Source of the DNA: Paracentrotus lividus
Lineage: Eukaryota > Echinodermata > Echinoidea > Camarodonta > Echinidae
Direction: 5' to 3'
Assembly (NCBI GenBank): GCA_940671915.1
Contig: CALNVZ010003434.1
Coordinates: 16,889,907 to 16,953,906, forward strand
Length of the DNA stretch: 64,000 nucleotides
Numbering within the stretch: the stretch's first letter is position 1; every line of letters starts with the position of its first letter. This document shows, piece by piece, positions 10,997-24,600 of the stretch. The notes beneath the pieces were generated by a model. That model was given only the letters and a program-made list of their open reading frames with translations. It was not told the DNA's origin and searched no databases. A program made the position numbers and the translations under genes.

Positions 10997-11634
10997 GATT
11001 AAATGCTCATATTCTGACTGATTTTTATCATTTTCTAAAAACTTGCCAAAAAAAAAAAAGGATTCTGTACCTGTATCTCATCATATCCATGTTTGTTATG
11101 TTGAGAGTGGATTTGTAATATTTTGGGATCTTATATTAATCATTATCATAGAACTGGTATACTCTGTGAAACCCTAAGTTGAATTCAAAATAAATTATAT
11201 AGATATTATATATTTTTTTGTTATACTACATGTACAGTGTAATGTCATTTAAGACCCTTATTTAAAATTTCAAACATTTATTAACTTGAAAATAAGAAAA
11301 CAAGCAAATTTTATATGTGATTGGTTGGTTTAATATGCTAAAAATGAATCATACATGTACAACTTCAGGAGAGGTAATGATTTTTGTTAAACGTCTAAAA
11401 TGTGATTTAGAAAGTTTCTATGAAATTCATATTAACCTAAAGGTGCAATCATACATCACAGATTTAGACAACAACTCATGACAGTTCACTAAAGTGCAAT
11501 GTAAATTTTCATTTTTTGGCAGCCACTTGAATTTTTCGAGATTTGTGAAAAATGCTCAAGGTTTCGTGTCTGGCACCCATCTACATTTGGAGTCAGCACC
11601 CTTGAATCATTAAAAAATATTGTATATATCGTCA

Positions 11635-12265
11635 GTGATTTTACGAACCGTCATAGACCTCGGGGAGTCCCGAAAACCAGTTTTTGAGATAATCGCATTC
11701 AAAGTTTGGATGTTCTTCTGACATTCATAACTTCACATTTCAAAAACCACAGCAATTATTTATATCAACGAACAGGATAAATTCTATAATTCTACAATAT
11801 GAAAACAATTATTCCATATTTGAGCTTGATTTTTAAATATTTAGAATAAAATAGAAGATTGTATTTTTAGAAACTGATTGTTTTTATGAAAAACAGGGGG
11901 TCTAGGACACTTTGTAAAATCATGCGTACCACGCGCATGTTTTTTAGCGTCATAAACCCACGAGACATGACGGTTCGCAAAATCACTCAATGCATACGCG
12001 CAACGCCATGCATATCTAGGTCGGGTTACGCGCCCTTCTGGAGACTGCTATAATACAGAAACAGTGGTTTGGAACGCTTCGTAAAATCACTGGAATGGAT
12101 ATGCCGTTTTCAACGAAATTTAAATTTGCTAGTATTCCTGAAATAATGCAGATTTCGAACTGAAATTTGGTAATTCCATAGAGTTAAATATAGGCTTTCA
12201 GAATATCCAAAAACTCAATTTCGAAAATTTGACCTAAAATTAGGTTTATGACGGTTCGTAAAAAC
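11635..12265. repeat. Dispersed GACGGTTCGTAAAATCAC motif copies
   Basis: The motif occurs as reverse complement at 11635-11655 and directly, with changes, at about 11966-11985, 12071-12090 and 12247-12265. The opposed outer copies could be the ends of a degenerate foldback element. Confidence 0.45.
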
Positions 12266-12888
12266 AGCGACGATATGTAAAAAAACCAAAAAAACAAGGT
12301 TCCATGATCTTTAGCAAATATTTTTTTGCACTGTTCAACAGATAGTTAGCCAAACTCTCTCTATATGTGGTACTGTACCGAACCATTGCAGTTTTATAGT
12401 GTCTGACCAATTCCGCTAAGGGAGGGCATCAACATAGCGCATTCTTTTTTGGACTGATTTGGATAAAGTTTCTCTACTCATGGCACTGGACCAAACTGCC
12501 ATACATCACAAACTTATCAGTGATGTGTCATTGCACCTCTAGTAGTGCCAAGATGACCAGCACATTTTAAATTTGACTCTTTCCATGTTGTTGAAAGTAA
12601 ATTTATAGCAATATAATAAAACATGATTACACTCTATCAAAGAATGTTATCTCACACATGCACAGCATGTATGACTACAAATACTTCGCCTCTTGTCACA
12701 AAATGGGTCATAGTCAACAAAATCACACAACTGTTCGTCAAACAGCCTTCTACACTGGTCCTCTTTGGTTCAGTCACATAGAAAATGATCTGTCACAGAG
12801 GTGACTTGATTGGATATAAAAAAGGGGAAGCTTTCAAGCTTAGCGGCACAACATTAATTTCCTATACCAGGATATCAATCTATATTAA

Positions 12889-12965
12889 CCCTCTGATGGT
12901 TTGTATACGAGTATCTCCTTATCCAATCTGAACAGTGTTTCATCTTTCTCACCCAATGCCCCACG
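12889..12965 (-). pseudogene. Decayed fragment of ESS2 exon 6, downstream of the gene
   Basis: Matches the functional exon at 17763-17869 over about 80 bases at roughly 75 percent by eye, sharing TCCAATCTGAAC, GGTTTGTA and the ATCTCC blocks in the same order and orientation. The reading is broken and it lies 1.4 kb past the ESS2 stop codon. Confidence 0.6.
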
Positions 12966-13134
12966 ATGCTCACTACTTTTAAAATGAAGAGCTTGGGACC
13001 AAGTAAACTACTATAAATAATTAACATAGAGTCACATGGAGACTTGTGTACATGTTTGAAGTTGGGACCCAGAGAATCGCTTTGTTGAAACAAATTCTTT
13101 TTGTATCCATGCTTGTTATAATTAGAGTAAAATG

Positions 13135-14236
13135 CATAGCTGCCAACATTTGAAATTTCAAATTAGTAATGATCAGATAAAAAACACAGAAATGTGCGCG
13201 TAGCGCACATCAACATGTGCGCAAAGCGCACATCACGAGCGAAGCGGCGAAGTCCTTGCGGCCGGGGTCTAGCTCTGGGGTTCTAGACGCTCTCTGTGCA
13301 ATCTGAGCCCTATTTTGGAGCATTTAACCTTTTTTTTTCTGTTGTTTTTAGGGTGGAGCTTAGTTTGAGAAAATTATTGCCAAAATTTTTTCATGAATCT
13401 GAAGATGAATGAATAACTCAATGAAATAAGAGCATTCACAATATCACTTACATTGTATCAATACAAGTAGAATGATGTAAACAAGCACTCAGCTCGCGTA
13501 ACATTTAAATCCTGCGAAGTTGACATCCATGAAGTTATCTTGGGTGTGGATGAAGATTCAGATTCAAAATTCCCGATGTGAAGTTTTGATTTGGTATGCA
13601 AAACAATGTCACTACACTACGGCCCCCATGAGCGATGGAGATATCCCTTCGACATATCGTACAAAATGTGTTGTTTGCTTTTTCCGATTTGGTGATGAAG
13701 TCAAACTCTGTTCCATATTTGCTGTTGTAACATTGTCCCTTTTTACGCTCCATTTTCCACCATTTATGGTCCAAACTAGAGAAGAAGAGGAGACAAAATA
13801 CGGTCGACGTTCGCTAGCGACATCACAACTGCATCACACACAATACACACAAGTGCACTTGCACTCGTACATGCCTGTGTGTATGCACTAACAACATGCA
13901 TGTACTTTGAATGGCCTTACCGCCTTCACTACGAATGCGCTGTTTTCGTCTTTCGCTGTGTGTATGCACTAAGATCAACGTGCATGTACTTTAATGGCCT
14001 TCCGCCTTCACTACGAATGCGCTGTTTTCGTGTGTTGCTTTCATGTGCACGTACGTACGTACGCGCGCGCCGTAGTAGAACTACAAGAACATCATATAAC
14101 ACGTGCGCGAGTGGTCATAATATAATAACATGTATAATGGCGCTCATATTCGTAATTTAAAGGTGCATTCGTATTTTCGTATAAAGGGTAAAAATTCGTA
14201 ATAATTAGGAATTTTTCGTAACAGTTGGCAGCTATG
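13135..14236. mobile_element. 1.1-kb non-autonomous DNA transposon with CATAGCTGCCAAC ends
   Basis: Begins CATAGCTGCCAAC and ends with its reverse complement, flanked both sides by AAAATG (13129-13134 and 14237-14242), a probable target duplication. Inside are GCGC palindromes (13195-13250) and a tandem duplication of about 85 bp (13876-13958 and 13959-14045). No transposase reading frame seen. Confidence 0.7.
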
Positions 14237-14396
14237 AAAATGTATAGATCTTCCATGCCAAGACATCAATCTGAACTTGTTATTCTCTACCTGATGAGTG
14301 CTTACAAGAAGTCAATACAATATCATTGTTCTGTTATAAATACAAAGGGAGGCAGTTCATTGTCTGTTTCACAATCCTACAAGACCTCAGAAGAAA

Positions 14397-14742
14397 TCAG
14401 TAGCCTTTTTCTGAAGGTGCAGTCCTTTTAGGCAAATTGAGCAAATTGTCCGTCAAAACTCGGTGCTTCTGATTGGCTCCTTGACGATGCTGACTTGCGT
14501 TCACTGAAGAGCGCTCTCTTTGAGGCAGGTGACTTCCCAGGTCAATCCCGGCGTCCTGTTAGGGGGTCCCACCAAGTGAGGGCGTCCTACTACCTGAGGG
14601 AGCGTTGAGGAGACGGAGTGTAGCTTTCCCTGAGGGCTTTGTCTGCATGGCCGACGCTTTTCTGGACAAGCTTCTGAGCAGCTGAGGACAGCGTTCGTAA
14701 CCGCTCCATGGGACTCGCTGAACCAAATCGGCTGGAGATGGA
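14397..14742 (-). CDS. ESS2: ESS2 exon 8, frame-broken terminal exon
   Basis: Acceptor TTTGTGCAG|TCCATC. Family blocks lie in different frames: SPSP at the start; then SASPMERLRTLSSAAQKLV and ADKALRESYTPSPQRS; then GSRTPSLGGTP; then NRTPG; finally LTDNLLNLPKRTA with a TGA at 14397-14399. At least three frame changes are needed to read it as one exon. Homology over the whole stretch argues against introns of normal size. Either the draft sequence is poor here or the end of the gene is decaying. Confidence 0.7.
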
Positions 14743-17700
14743 CTGCACAAAGATGGGTCATGAAATATATACAAATTATCAACTATAAAGTGTTCCCAAA
14801 TAGATCAATGTGTTATATCTACATTTTTTCAACGTAACATTTAAAACGAAATCAATACTAGGTATATTTTTTAGGTGAGTTTTCTCAAATGTTTCTTCTT
14901 TTAATGAACTATTGCAATCTTTTTGTTTTCCTGGTTACTTTATTATATGTCATTGAAATTAGAAAAATCAAAACCATAATCTACTTCATAAGTGAGTTAT
15001 TCAATAATATATCAATATTTAAATTAATAGTCATGCACAAAAAAATGAATAAATAAACATATCTTTGACATCACAAATCATTCTCTGGTTGTTTCTAGTA
15101 CATGTACAGTTTCCCAAAAATTATTTGTACACTTTGTAAAAAATGGAATTAAATAAATCCACGTTGGTTTGAAATTTGAATTACTATTTATATCAAATGG
15201 TAGGTATTGTTACTATCACCTAAACACTAAATCTCAAATGTTCCGCCAGTCTCGGAAGTTTAGGCCGCCATTTGCAATTTTCATGGCCAAAAATTATTTG
15301 TACACTTCAGAAGATGGGTTTTAAAAGGAATGTCTAAAATTTTGGGGTCTTCTTTGGCTTCCAGGACAGTCATCAAACCTTTTTGGCATACTATCAGACC
15401 AATTTAGCACTCATTTCACGGCCAATACCATTTCCAAGTTCGCTGGAGCGTGTCAAGCTGCTGGATGTTGGATGGTCAGTCTAGAGGGCGCTGTCGCTTC
15501 AGATCACCTCTCATGTGCTAAATGGGGATGAAATCTGGCTGTGAGGTTCCTTTTCTTGCAGCTTCAAACATGTTTATGTGGCAATTATGTGCTTTAATAG
15601 GATTGCTGTGTACTTGGGGTCATTGTTATGTTGGACCGTAATTGACGACCATTCAGACTTGAAGCAGATGGGAGCATCTGAGCCATTCTGAGGGGCAAGG
15701 ATATCCTCATGGCTTTAGCATTCATGATGCCATGTTATGAAATTTATCTCTCCAACTCTACTGGCTGCCATAAAACTCCAAATCATGAAACATCCTCCAC
15801 TATGCTCACTGTTGGCTCCCAGCATGACTGACTGAAAAGCTTCCTACAAGACGCACATGGTCCTGTGCATCATATCCAATCACTTTTGCACTTATTAGGT
15901 CTTAGGATTGAGTGCTAGAACTCTGCAGGCTTGTTCACATGTTGTTTTGCAAAAGCATTACGCTTCTTTGTTACATTTGGCTTCTTCTTGCTAATTTATT
16001 CCACTTATAGTCATGTAGCCATTTAGCCTGTTGCAGACACTCTTGAGGGCACCCAGTTATTCTCACCTCTGTGCCTTGGATGCAATTTTCTGTGGTCGCA
16101 AATTGCAATATTTAATTGCTTACTGTCTGTTTATACATTATCATCGGTGAAAACTGATGTCCATGAAACTATTTTTGCCTCTTAGAGCTCACCACTTGCG
16201 TAAATAAGCTGATTGGTCTTCAAGATGTGTTCCAACATGACAGGGACCCCAAGCATGCATATTAAAGCATTAAAATTTTTAGCAGAAACTTGTTAAGAAG
16301 CTAGAAAAGGAACCTCAAGATCCCATATTTAATCTCCATTTAGCACATAGGAAGTGATCTGAAGCGAAAGCACCCTCTAGACTGACCATCAAACCTCCAG
16401 CAAGCTCCAGGACACGCTCCAGCGAACTTGGAATGGTATTGGCGGTAAATATGAGTGCTAAATTGGTCAACAGTAATGCCAAGGAGGTTGATGACTTGCC
16501 CTGGAAGCCAAAGAAGTCCCCCTAAAATTTTAAACACTCCTTTAAAAACCCATCTTCTGAAGTGTACAAATAACTTTTGGGCCATGAAAATTGCAAATGG
16601 CAGCCTCGAACTTCAGAGACTGACGGAATATTTAGAATTTAGGGTTCAGGTGATGGAGACATTACCTACCATCTGATATAAATAGTAATTGAAATTTCAA
16701 ACCAACATCTATTTGTTTAATTTCATTTTTTCAAAGTGTACAAATAATTTTTGGGGACACTGTATATGTACAACTTAATTTCATGTAAAACACAAATGAA
16801 ACAACTACACTTTGTATGTAAAACATGAATACTGATTATGACAAAATACTGCAAAGAAAAATTGAGGCATTGGTACAATTTAGTAAAGCAAATGGAGGAA
16901 ATTGAACAAGAAAAACAAGAAACAAGTAATTAAAATACTTTACCTGACTAGGTTCTTGGTGACTCTCTTCAAAGCTTCTTCTTTCTTTGCTCTGTTCTTC
17001 TTAGTAACCTTATCAACCAGAGACAGACCTAGTTTTTCCTTCCTAGGCACACCAGGCATCTATAGATATAAAACCATGAAAATCATGCATCATTCTTCTT
17101 AGTAACCTTATCAATCAGAGACAGACCTAGTTTTTCCTTCCTAGGCACACCAGGCATCTATAGATATAAAACCATGAAAATCATGCACCATTCTTTTTAG
17201 TAACCTTATCAATCAGAGACAGACCTAGTTTCTCTCTCCTAGGTATACCAGGCATATAGATTTCACAAAATCACTTTTAGCTTCGGATTGATTTCAAGCT
17301 CCTATATGTGAATATTCATGTACACAGTCAATCAACCAATCAATAAAATAGATTTGATGGCAATTAACAATTTATGGAACAAATATACGTAATGGAATTG
17401 GCACACGTGAATTACATGAATATAATTTATTGTGACATCACAATAAAATCTGCACATTATATGCTATATGCTTTATAAAAATTGTGCGTGGTGTGCTTCA
17501 AATAATGCGGTTGCGCACGCTAATACAAAATTGAGGTTACATACAAAAGTCAATGATTAAAAGTGATCCAGGCCGTTTTTCTTCTCTTAAAAGTGATTTC
17601 AATGCCAAAATAGCTTATTGAATCACTGCCTCGAAGCAATATCAATTATAGGATTGATAATAGCCGAGATCAATTTTATTTGAATTGGGATTAACTTTAG

Positions 17701-20700
17701 CTGCTAGAGAATCTCCTACCTCCAGCGGGCATAACTGAAGGGAATATAAACATTGGACTTACCTTAAACTGTGGTCCTCTGACGGTTTGTACGGGTGTAT
17801 CTCCTCCATCCAATCTGAACGGGGTTCCTTCTATCTCTCCCCATGTCATCATAGGAGACTCGTTTACACCTGGTAGAGTAAACGCAAATATCATTATCAG
17901 TGTGAAACAGTAGAACCCCTATCTAATATGAACGGGGTTCCTTTTACATGTATCTCTCCAAATGTCATCATAGGAGACTAGTTCACACCTGGTATAGTAA
18001 ACATAAATATAATGTGACTGAATATAATTCAACGGGTTTGGGCACGTTTTTATGAGAATAAACACCTAAATGACTCCAGAAAGTAACTGCTTGGATATTA
18101 AGACAGAAAAGAAAGCAACAGAGTTCTTTATGGACCACACATATTTCAATTTGTGCGTTTCATAATACATGCCCGCAAGTTGGGCCCTTATCATAATATC
18201 ACTCCTCCGCATTGATCCTGATAGATTGGTCGAGAACAATGTACATGGTATTCTCAGTCATGCACTGATCATTTTATTTCTCTTTCAGAGTGACTTCAAA
18301 CCTCATTTAAATACTATAGTTTCCAGGGAGTTACACTTGTGATATAATGATTGATCCTTATTCTTCCCTGTGCTTGGGTTTTATCATTCGGTAAAATTAT
18401 TCTTTAATTGAAAGTTCTTCCTAATCTGCTTGAACCTTGCATTATACCTACCATAATAGGGAGGGGGAGAAGGGAAGGGGGAGGGGGTGCAGGAAGAGGG
18501 GAAGGGGTACCACACCCTTTTGATAACTCACCAGGTGCTGGTGATGGGGTAGCCACAAAGCCATACCCATTTACCTTAAGAGCACTGTTTGAATGATTTC
18601 TACACTATCTGTTCAAACCTTCTGTTATGTCTACTGTGTGAGGGGAAGGAGGGGTGGAGAACAGACGAGGGCTCGGGGAAATAGAGGGAAAGGGTAACAC
18701 GCTCTTTTAAACACTCACCTGGTGCCGGTGATGGGGTAGCCACAAATCCATACCCATTGACCTTAGGACCATCGTTTGGGGTCAGTTCCTTCCCGTCTGT
18801 TCCTACCCGTCCGTTATTCCTACTCGGTCCCGCTAAACCAGACAGACTTTCGGTGCTTGGTCTAATGAAGGGATCAGAGGTCAATCGGGTGTTTGAGTGA
18901 GAGATCTCCTTCTCCGGTTTCTGTAGTATCTTCTCTGCTAGGCTTGCATCAACACCTAAGACGTCAAAACAATACGAGATGCATCACAGCAAAATGAGAC
19001 GCAAGTTGCCGAGCAAACTCAGCAACGGTAGAGGAAATTGGTAAAATAATAAAAAATGTTTAATTTGAGGGAAACTATTTTTTGATTTTCTGAATCTTCA
19101 ATGTTTCATGTGTGCTCTGTAAAAAATTGAGTAAAAACAAGAAATTCTAAGTTTTTAAAAATGGATTGTTTTCCTGGTATCTTTATAGACTCTTTTCTGG
19201 CGACTTTTGATATGATGAATCACATGTGATCCAGGCAGACCAGAGGCGGTGGAGCGAATTTGAAAGTGGGGGGTCACGATGGAAAAGGGGCACTTTTTCT
19301 GAAAAAAGGGGCACTTGAGACCAGAGGCTTAAAGAGAAAAATACTCAGATAAGTAGGTGTGTGCAGAAACTTTGGCTTTAAATTTGTGATAAACAAAAGG
19401 AATGCGAAGCGCGAGCAGAAAATTTTGAGATAATTATTCATTATAGACCCTATTTAACATCCGCAAAGGCGAGCTGAAATTTTTTAGCCGAAAATTTGAG
19501 TTAATTATTGTGCATTATATAACCTATTTAGTATATGCAAGCGCGAAGCGCGAGCCGAAATTGTGCATTATATACCCTATTAAATATCCGCGATCGCGAA
19601 GCTCGAGTTGAAAATTATGAGCTTAAAAATGGAGTTTATTGTGTATTATAGACCGTATTTACTATCTGCGAGCGCAAAGCGTGAGCCGAGATTTTTGGGC
19701 TAAAAATTGGAGTTAATTGTGCATTATAGACCCTATTAAGTATCCACGAGCGCGAAGCGCGAGTTGAAAATTATGAGCTTAAAATTTTAGTTCATTGTGC
19801 ATTATAGACCCTATTTAGTATCCTCGAGCGCGAAGGGCGAGCCGAAAATTTGGGATTTAAAAAACATATGGAGTAACACGTTGCATTTTTTAGTAATAAA
19901 AGTGCCCTTTTTTAGTAATAAAAATGCCCCTTTTTAGTTATAAAAGTGCCTCTTTTTAGTATAAAAATGGCATTTTATTAGCGAAGAAAAGGGGCACTTT
20001 TTAGTCATGAAAAGGGGCACTTTTAGGGTGGATGAAAAAGTGGGTGTCACAGTGCCCCCCCTGTCCCCCTGGTTCCGCCGCCTCTGGATCCAGGAGATTC
20101 AGATTTAAGCAATCATTAACAAATTGTATACAAACAGTGCAAAACACCTTTTTACATTGCAAACAAAAATATTGTTGAAACAATCAAACTTAAATACAGT
20201 ACATTTATCTACATGTAAATGACTCAATGGAATGTTTTCAATTGTATATTTTTTAATCTAGTGTAAATATGATTAGTTAATTTTCAGATGATTTTAAAGC
20301 ATGTTTCATTAGGAACAAGTGTTAAATAGAGCAGAAAGGTCGATGGTAAGAGAGATTTGTGGAGTGATGTTGGCTGATAGGACGACAAGAAGTGCATTGA
20401 GGGAGGGGATAGGGTTGAAAAAGAGGAAATAATAATAATAATAATAATAATATCGTTTTATTTACCAAGGGTAGCCACTTCAGTTCTGACAACTGCTCTC
20501 CCAGGGGCCCTACATGATGTTATTATTACCCTCAAGCTCCTTGTTAACAGGCAACTTTAGGTACCATTTTTGTAAGTCTTTGGTATGACTCGGCCGGGTT
20601 TCGAACTCACGACCTCCCGTTCATGAAAGCAAGAAAGGCTCCCATTTTACGGGCGCTCTAACCAATTGAGCTATCTTGTCCAGAAAGGTAGCTAAAGGTG

Positions 20701-21563
20701 GATAGAGCCTTTTCTGAGATAGGAGGGAAATACAGATTGGAGGATAGCGTGGAGTTTGAAAGGGGATGAAGGAAGGGAAAGAGGAAAGCTTCTTGCAAGA
20801 GAAATGGTCAAAAGAGATGGTTCTTGAGTTGGACCCAGAAAAGAGGATGCTGAAGAGAATAAACAATGGGTGCGTTCATGGTCGATAACAAAATTTGAAC
20901 AGGAACATCAATTATGATACAAAAGGCAATTACAAAACACAGAACACAATCAGGATCACCATTTAAATGGAAAAAAAATTAATGCTAGTTATATGTGGAT
21001 TGTCTTTGAATTTCTCGCTCTCAGTGCAGCTTACTGCATTCAGTCCTCAAGGTCATGATTGTCGTAAAATCGAGGCTGATCGCCTTTCAAATCGCAACTA
21101 TTCCTGCATTTCAATTTTCCTCAGAATGGAGATGTGAGAGATGTTTATAGTTACGACCAGAAATTGGAACCATGAACTGGAATAGCATTTTGTATCATGA
21201 TTAAGTTCCTGTTTAAATGTCAAAATTGACCATGAACGCATCCAATGATGATGACTTACCTTCTGGAACATACATAAGAGCATTCTTAGCCTCATACTTC
21301 CATCCTCCAATGGTGTTGCTCCTAGAATCGATAGCAAGCTGCTCAGAGCTCTTCAGTCTCAGCATCGCCTCAGACTGAATCGCATGGTTCTGTTCTGCTT
21401 CGTACAACCACGCATGCTTCTGTCTGTGCTTCTCGTCAGACTTGGCCATGATGTCTCTGAATGATGCGTTGTCTTCACTGGTGTATTTGGTCAGGTATTT
21501 GTCGAGGCCCAACGATGTATCACTCTTAGCTGTAATAATAATAGTTAAATAGTTAATATTCAT

Positions 21564-21614
<51 letters not shown>

Positions 21615-24600
21615 TAACTTATATTGCATGTAGCAGCTCATATGAAAAATAAATTCATCATACAATTCCATACAAGTTAAGTGCTTAGAATTTGTGTGTT
21701 TCATAATACATCCGCCAACAACGTTCACTATCTTGAGAGGTCTCTTGGGTCAACAAATTTTCCTAGAACAGTGTAGATAGCACTCGCTGCAAGCGAGAAT
21801 TGAAACAATTATGAAATATTTAATAAAACAATGAATCCTACTCGCAGGGAAGAATAAGGATTAATCAGTAGCTCTATGAGTAAGATCCCAGTAAAAGTGT
21901 AGTGTTTTAATCAGATTTCCAATCACTTTGAAAGAGAAACTTGATGCCTGGCGTTGAGTACACATTGGTCGACCAATATCTCATGATCAATGCGGAGAAG
22001 TGACGTCAAAATAAGGGCAAAACTTGGGTCCATGTCTTATCAAATGCACAAATTATCATAACGCTGGTCCTTGGATGCCTGTAGGTCTCTCTGAAACCTG
22101 TCCAACCAAATACGGAACACATTAGGGTCATAACAGTCAATAAGGCACAATCATTCCATTACTATCGGATACTTATTTACACCTCTGTGTTAGAGTGAAA
22201 TACATGTAGATAAAAATGACTTGCTCAAGGAACATAAATACAGAGCTGGGGACTGAACCCAAAACCTTTGCAATTGCATCCCAATCACGTGATTGCATGT
22301 AGACCACTCAACTACACCACCTCTACAAAGAAAACATGATCAATAAAGAATTATAGTACTACATCAGAATTTTATCAGGTATTATCCAGTGCCATTAACA
22401 CAAAGAGTTATGATGAATTACAAATTTGAAACAACCACACTGATTGGTTCATAGAGAGACTTTCATGCAATAAGTTTATGCAACAATGGTCCTGATTGGT
22501 TACTATTGATTTGCAATTGATCGTAATTCTCTATGTTACAGGGCACAGGCCTAATACTGTATAAGTGGTTTCTTTCGCGGGGGTTTTATTTTCGCGAATT
22601 TTTGGAATCGGGATGCAACCGCAAATCTAACATCGCGCAAAATGCTTTTGAACAGTACCGCAAAGTTATCCACGCTAGAAAATGTTTTGAACTCCATGCA
22701 TGCGCTCGCAGAACAGAATCCTACTTCGTGGTCAATTGTCAGCACTATGACTTTTATATGTACTAGGTCAAATGAATACGGTTATTGTACTCTTTATCAC
22801 ACTATAGGGTTAAAACAATGTCTCGTTTTTTAGATAGGAAAAGATGGATTACTTATAGATCTAGTTACTTTTAATTCCAGATTTAGCCGACCGCGAATTT
22901 AACATCGCGCGAAAATGTCGGGACCCCCGCCAACCGCGAAAATATCAGTACGTGAAAAAAAACACTTTATACAGTAATGCATCACTCTTAGCTAGATTAA
23001 GAAAACATCGATAAGGAAATATTACATTAGAATAAAAAGCTTGTTGATTCAAATAATGATAGTTGGCTGAGTCTCATAATTTGCATGTTACATAACGATA
23101 TTCACTCATGTTCTTGCCATGGCTTAAATTTTTTTTTTCCAGATAGATATATGCTTCCAAAAGCATTAGCCATTAACCACTAAAATAGCATGCACAAACA
23201 ATTTCTAACCTCTACCCTGATCCAACAAAATACCTCATTTGAACCTGGAGCTAACCTGACAGAGAAAATAATAGATCACAATAATTTCAACACTTACATT
23301 TCTCTACTGATTTGGTCAAATCAATGTCTTCACGGGGCATATCTTCATTCTTGAAATCATCTGTTGCAGTCGTCCTCGGAGTGTCACTCGTAAATCCTCC
23401 TGCTACAGGGGTCTCAAAGGTTGAGGGCGTTTGTTCTCTCTCTGTTACAAAAATATATATCAAATAATGTGATACATAATAAACAAAGTATTTTATTAGG
23501 TATATATTTTCACTGGAACTGACTAAATTTATACACAGGGATTTGGAATTTTTTAACATGATGCCGATTGATGCTTATTTTCCTTTAAAAAAATTGCTGT
23601 CTACAGTCCAGAAATTTTCATACAGTAGTGCAACAAATATAGAAGGTCTTGCTCCAATAGCTCTAGCATCTGGTATATGATATTTTAAGTTCTGAATCAA
23701 AAACTACCATCGCAAAACTACCACTAGCACAACAATCACCAGTACAATTACCCCCAAGAACAACTCCCACCAAATTAACTATCCCCTCAGCACAACTGCC
23801 ACCAGTATTACCCCAAGGACAACTACATGTACATGTAAATGTACCATGATGACAATGATCCCAACCCTGTCCCTGGGGTAGTTTTCCATGAGGGGTGTTT
23901 GTCCAGATATAAGGTCAATGTCCTGCATGTGTAAGCATAAATTCAGCAAGACCAAAGAGAAATATTGGTTTATATTCACTTGGTCTGATAGCAGTTGGTC
24001 CAATTAAATTCGTTGTAGATGAAATGGAATTAGACCGTGTTGGATGAGACCGTATGGGCATTAGGTAGTCAGAGTGGGTTTAGACCAATTGCCAATTTAC
24101 CAAAACATCCTACATGTACCTTGTATTGGAGTGATGGAAGACGTTCCAGGCCTTGAAGTCCGGCATGTCGATGCATATTTGATAGCCAGCTCTCTCATCT
24201 TGACTAGATCATTACGTTCCATGGCTTCCATATATTCATGCTGAGCCTTCAACTTCTTCAGGTCCGGGAAAAAGTCTCGCTGGATAATCTTTTCCAAGTC
24301 CTACAAAGAGATCAAGAAAATGTCAAATCTGCAAGCACCAATCTATGATAAACAATGTGGCCACACCACATCATGATAACAAGGGAAACACTCGATGCCC
24401 CAAAACCTCAGCCAATCTGTTTTTTACTGCAACTTTATGGACATCAAGTGATTGCCTTGTATCATGATGTGGAGTGGCCACCGCGATCTCCGTATCTGAC
24501 TTGTTGTGACTTTTTTTTTTTGGGGGGGGGGGGTTATCTCTAGAGCAAAGGGTTTATTACCCCTCCACCTATGCCTCTACCTGACATTGCAACTCTCCGA

